A stretch of 64,000 bases of DNA from DASPGQ01 sp035457705 (GTDB lineage: Bacteria > Acidobacteriota > Vicinamibacteria > Marinacidobacterales > SMYC01): contig DATIBD010000063.1 of the NCBI GenBank assembly GCA_035457705.1, forward strand, positions 1 to 64,000. The letters are read 5' to 3'. A program made the position numbers and the translations under genes. Within the stretch, counting starts at the first letter, position 1. The number at the start of each line of letters is the position of its first letter. Positions 61,954 through 64,000 of the stretch are shown here, piece after piece. The notes beneath the pieces were generated by a model that was given only the letters and a program-made list of their open reading frames with translations, did not search any database and was not told where the DNA came from.

Positions 61954-62625
61954 TCAGACTGGCCAGGTTTCTTGCCGGTAAGCCATGTCCCAGAACATCC
62001 ATTCGTACCGCGACGTCGTCACGTAGTGGCGACGCATGCTTTCCCGGGACGGATGTCCCTCGTCACGAGCGACCTTATCCATGATGTCGAGCACCGTCAC
62101 CACGGTCTCCTCGTAGGCCTCGCTTCCGTAGGTCTCTATCCATCGCTGAAAGAGGCGATTCGGTGATCCCTTCGCCAGGAGCACCTTTCCAACTTCGGCG
62201 TAAATCCAGTAGCAGGGCAAAACGGCGCTCAGGGCTTCTCCGAAGGGACGTGCCTGTGCGGTCGAGAGGAGATAGCTGGTGTAGGCAAGCGTCGTCGGCG
62301 CGGGCGGACGCGTGCGAAGCTCCGCTTCGGAGAGACCAAACTCCTCGAAATAGCTCTCGTGCAGGGCTCGCTCGGCCTCGAGAGAGCCAATCGCATCGCG
62401 GTTGAAAGCAACGATCCATTCGTCCCTGGGAGCCTTCGAGGCAATGATCGACAAGGCGCGGGCAAACTCCGTGAGGTAATAGACATCCTCGACGACATAG
62501 AAACGGAAGGAATCGACATCGAGCGTTCCGTCGGCGAGCCCCGTCAGAAACGGATGAGCGAGGATACTCCGGTACACTGACTCCGCGGCGCTCCACAGCT
62601 CTCCGCTGAATCCCTCCCGGCGCAC
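61954..62625 (-). CDS. tenA: TenA/Thi-4 family protein
   Basis: A 223-residue helical protein of the TenA fold: HPFLTGLADGTLDVDSFRFYVVEDVYYLTEFARAL at the start and the catalytic Cys in LPCYWIYAEVGK with YSxW-like Tyr nearby (Cys of thiaminase II). TenA hydrolyses aminopyrimidine forms in thiamine salvage. GTG start directly after the stop of the upstream kinase-like gene, so the two are coupled. No TPP riboswitch is visible in the gap. Confidence 0.82.
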   Translation of the reverse strand: MRREGFSGELWSAAESVYRSILAHPFLTGLADGTLDVDSFRFYVVEDVYYLTEFARALSIIASKAPRDEWIVAFNRDAIGSLEAERALHESYFEEFGLSEAELRTRPPAPTTLAYTSYLLSTAQARPFGEALSAVLPCYWIYAEVGKVLLAKGSPNRLFQRWIETYGSEAYEETVVTVLDIMDKVARDEGHPSRESMRRHYVTTSRYEWMFWDMAYRQETWPV

Positions 62626-63489
62626 TCAGCGATCCGAGAGGCCCGGCGGGAAGTGGTAACGCCCCGTGCCTCGGTTAGAGGCTTCCGCCCCCCCCATGCC
62701 GTCGATCCGCTCAAGAATCAGCTCGAGACGGTCGAACACCTGGTCACGATTCTGCCCCCAGACATATTTCCCGATTGCGTCTTTGATCTCGTCTTGAGTC
62801 ACGGTTCTCAGACGCTCGACGAGCTCGGGTGGGTATCGGGTGGGGTATCGCTCTCGATCGGCGTCGTACTCGACGCACCAGAAACGCGCGTGCGTACCGG
62901 TGCCAGCCCCGTTGAGATCGTTCAGCAGCGTCTTCTGATAACGAAAGGTCTTCGAGTTGTCGATGAGTATCAATCGCTCGTCGGGGGACACGATGGCGTT
63001 GTTGAGATGACGATCGATGTTCGCGATCAGATCGTCGAAGAGCCACATGACGCTCACCTGGTCTCGCCAGGTCCCCACGTCTCGCATCGTCCCGTCGAAC
63101 TTGTTCATGCTGACGCCCTCGACCCAGAGCTGGAGGGAGCCATTCCGACCTCGAATCCCTCGTTTCACGGTAGGGGGCACCATTCCGAGCCCGAGAAGCT
63201 TGTCGAGCTCGTAGGCCGCGACCTCGCTCTTCCAGCTATCGTGGTCCTTGTCGACTTTCTTGAAGGCGGCGTAGCGAACCACCCCGTCGAGCTCCAGAGT
63301 CACTTTCTCAGGATTCGTGATCCCCGTACCGATCTTCTCGCGGTGAGTGATATCGGCTTCTTCGAGAAAATGTTCGATCTCGGCCCGATCGGGCCATAGC
63401 CTGAGCCGCTCCTGGCCGAGAACGAGCGCGCTCGATAGGAGGCTTGCGGCGAGCGAGGAACCAGCGAATGTGAGTAAATTGCAGTGCAT
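62626..63489 (-). CDS. exported HipA/FAM20-like kinase family protein
   Basis: A 287-residue protein with a leader (SSLAASLLSSALVLGQE) and a kinase-like core: AAFKKVD (Lys), SWKSEVAAYELDKLLGLGMVP, the catalytic FDDLIANIDRHLNNAIV (Asp-Arg-His and Asn) and LILIDNSKTFR (metal Asp-Asn). The N.DRH..N and IDN pattern is that of HipA, PI4-kinase and secreted FAM20-type kinases. With a signal peptide it would act outside the cytoplasm, which is unusual in bacteria. ATG 63489 gives the leader. It is divergent from the M28 peptidase. Confidence 0.65.
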   Translation of the reverse strand: MHCNLLTFAGSSLAASLLSSALVLGQERLRLWPDRAEIEHFLEEADITHREKIGTGITNPEKVTLELDGVVRYAAFKKVDKDHDSWKSEVAAYELDKLLGLGMVPPTVKRGIRGRNGSLQLWVEGVSMNKFDGTMRDVGTWRDQVSVMWLFDDLIANIDRHLNNAIVSPDERLILIDNSKTFRYQKTLLNDLNGAGTGTHARFWCVEYDADRERYPTRYPPELVERLRTVTQDEIKDAIGKYVWGQNRDQVFDRLELILERIDGMGGAEASNRGTGRYHFPPGLSDR

Positions 63490-63577
63490 TGGCGTCCTAT
63501 CGCCGCTTGACGTCGTAACCGATATTGATAGCATCCGTTTGCGCTCTTTTTCAACTTCCCCATGGAGGAACACCAAA

Positions 63578-64000
63578 ATGACGAGATACGTGTGGGCTCT
63601 CGTTCTAGTCGTCGCACAGACATCCCTGGCGCAAGAGCGCATCGACGAAGAGGTCATCGCTCGCATCAAAATGGAGGGCTTCCAGCGGTCCCGACTGATG
63701 GAGACCCTTTCCTATCTGACCGACGTGTACGGGCCACGACTGACCGGCTCCCCGGGACTGGACGCGGCCGCGAGCTGGTGTGTCGAAAAGCTGAAGGGTT
63801 GGGGATTGGCGAGCGCGCGGCTCGAGAGCTGGGGCGAGTTCGGAAGGGGCTGGTCGGTCGAGAGCTACTCGGTCGAGATGACCGCCCCGAGGTATGCGCG
63901 CCTTTCCGCCTACCCGCATGCCTGGTCTCCGAGCACGGACGGCGTCATCGAGGGAACGCCGATGCTCGTCGAGATAGGTGGCAAAGAGGACTTCGACACG
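63578..64000 (+). CDS. M28-type peptidase, N-terminal part (runs off the window)
   Basis: ATG 63578 gives a signal peptide ending ATSLAQ-like (near residue 18), then SYLTDVYGPRLTGSPGLDAAASWCVEKLKGWGL, the typical start of secreted M28 aminopeptidases before the PA-type and zinc domains. The frame is open to base 64000 (141 residues). A weak promoter, TTGACG at 63507 and TAGCAT at 63529, lies upstream. The zinc residues are beyond the edge. Confidence 0.75.
   Translation, partial: MTRYVWALVLVVAQTSLAQERIDEEVIARIKMEGFQRSRLMETLSYLTDVYGPRLTGSPGLDAAASWCVEKLKGWGLASARLESWGEFGRGWSVESYSVEMTAPRYARLSAYPHAWSPSTDGVIEGTPMLVEIGGKEDFDT

Noticed and set aside
62163..62405. Short plus-strand frames within the tenA gene
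   Set aside because: Shadows of tenA; Arg/Ser-rich with no support.

Overview
The window is a 64 kb piece of a high-GC bacterial chromosome, probably from an environmental or metagenome assembly. An Acidobacteriota-like organism is an inference from gene content: a cytochrome c maturation cluster with a Cys-type CcmE, many secreted enzymes, several sodium symporters, a D-lactate/glycolate oxidase set, and dense operons with 4-base start/stop overlaps. No rRNA, tRNA, CRISPR array or phage module was seen.

Layout. (1) Bases 1-10140 are a mobile-element graveyard. They hold the 5' end of an IS110-type transposase at the left edge with its structured upstream non-coding end, IS66 TnpB and IS91-type remnants, and four broken copies of one glycosyltransferase around a single intact copy (4794-6020). 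They also hold three toxin/antitoxin-type loci, a Uma2 nuclease, a 0.3 kb duplicated block, and a lower-GC beta-helix/metzincin-like protease gene broken by a stop codon. (2) Bases 10165-22527 carry a radical SAM gene and the ccm system: ccmE, ccmF, ccmH, a CcmI-like zinc-ribbon gene, a secreted regulator-like gene, ccmA and ccmB. After an inverted block (ankyrin protein, Na+/solute symporter with small partner, MFS exporter) come ccmC and ccmD. (3) Bases 22550-31273 hold two SDR oxidoreductases, a cupin, an NSS symporter, a prepilin-like protein, an FHA/DUF4388 protein, an LDH2-type dehydrogenase, and a 3-hydroxyacyl-CoA dehydrogenase/enoyl-CoA hydratase fusion. (4) Bases 31292-35470 hold a tandem REP-like repeat and a glcD-glcE-glcF-type operon. 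(5) Bases 35684-49868 include YjbQ, QueD, FolE, PilZ, a PLP decarboxylase, an NnrS-like membrane protein, an amidohydrolase, PPOX and CDGSH proteins. They also include a coupled clc-dtd-BNR-(CPBP+DapF) operon and a Ser/Thr kinase with N-terminal repeats. (6) Bases 49883-64000 hold a second symporter with small partner, a large PIG-L protein, a DASS transporter, an amidase, TrmO and a beta-barrel protein. They also hold an ABC exporter, MsrB-MsrA, TenA, a HipA/FAM20-like kinase and the start of an M28 peptidase.

The strongest novel observation is in the glcF-type gene. The reading frame is full length only if an in-frame UGA is read through. This UGA replaces the second Cys of the first 4Fe-4S motif (SCVH-UGA-GLCLPACP). 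It is followed directly by a 37-nt hairpin (15 pairs, 5-nt loop with G in the second position) that fits the bacterial SECIS layout. This looks like a candidate selenoprotein, with a simple nonsense mutation or a sequencing error as the alternative. Other points of interest are a CPBP-protease/DapF fusion whose two catalytic cysteines are replaced by Ser, a CXXXY-type CcmE next to an atypical CcmH, perfect TATAAT boxes placed so close to start codons that leaderless transcripts are likely, and two symporters each preceded by an overlapping tiny membrane-protein gene.
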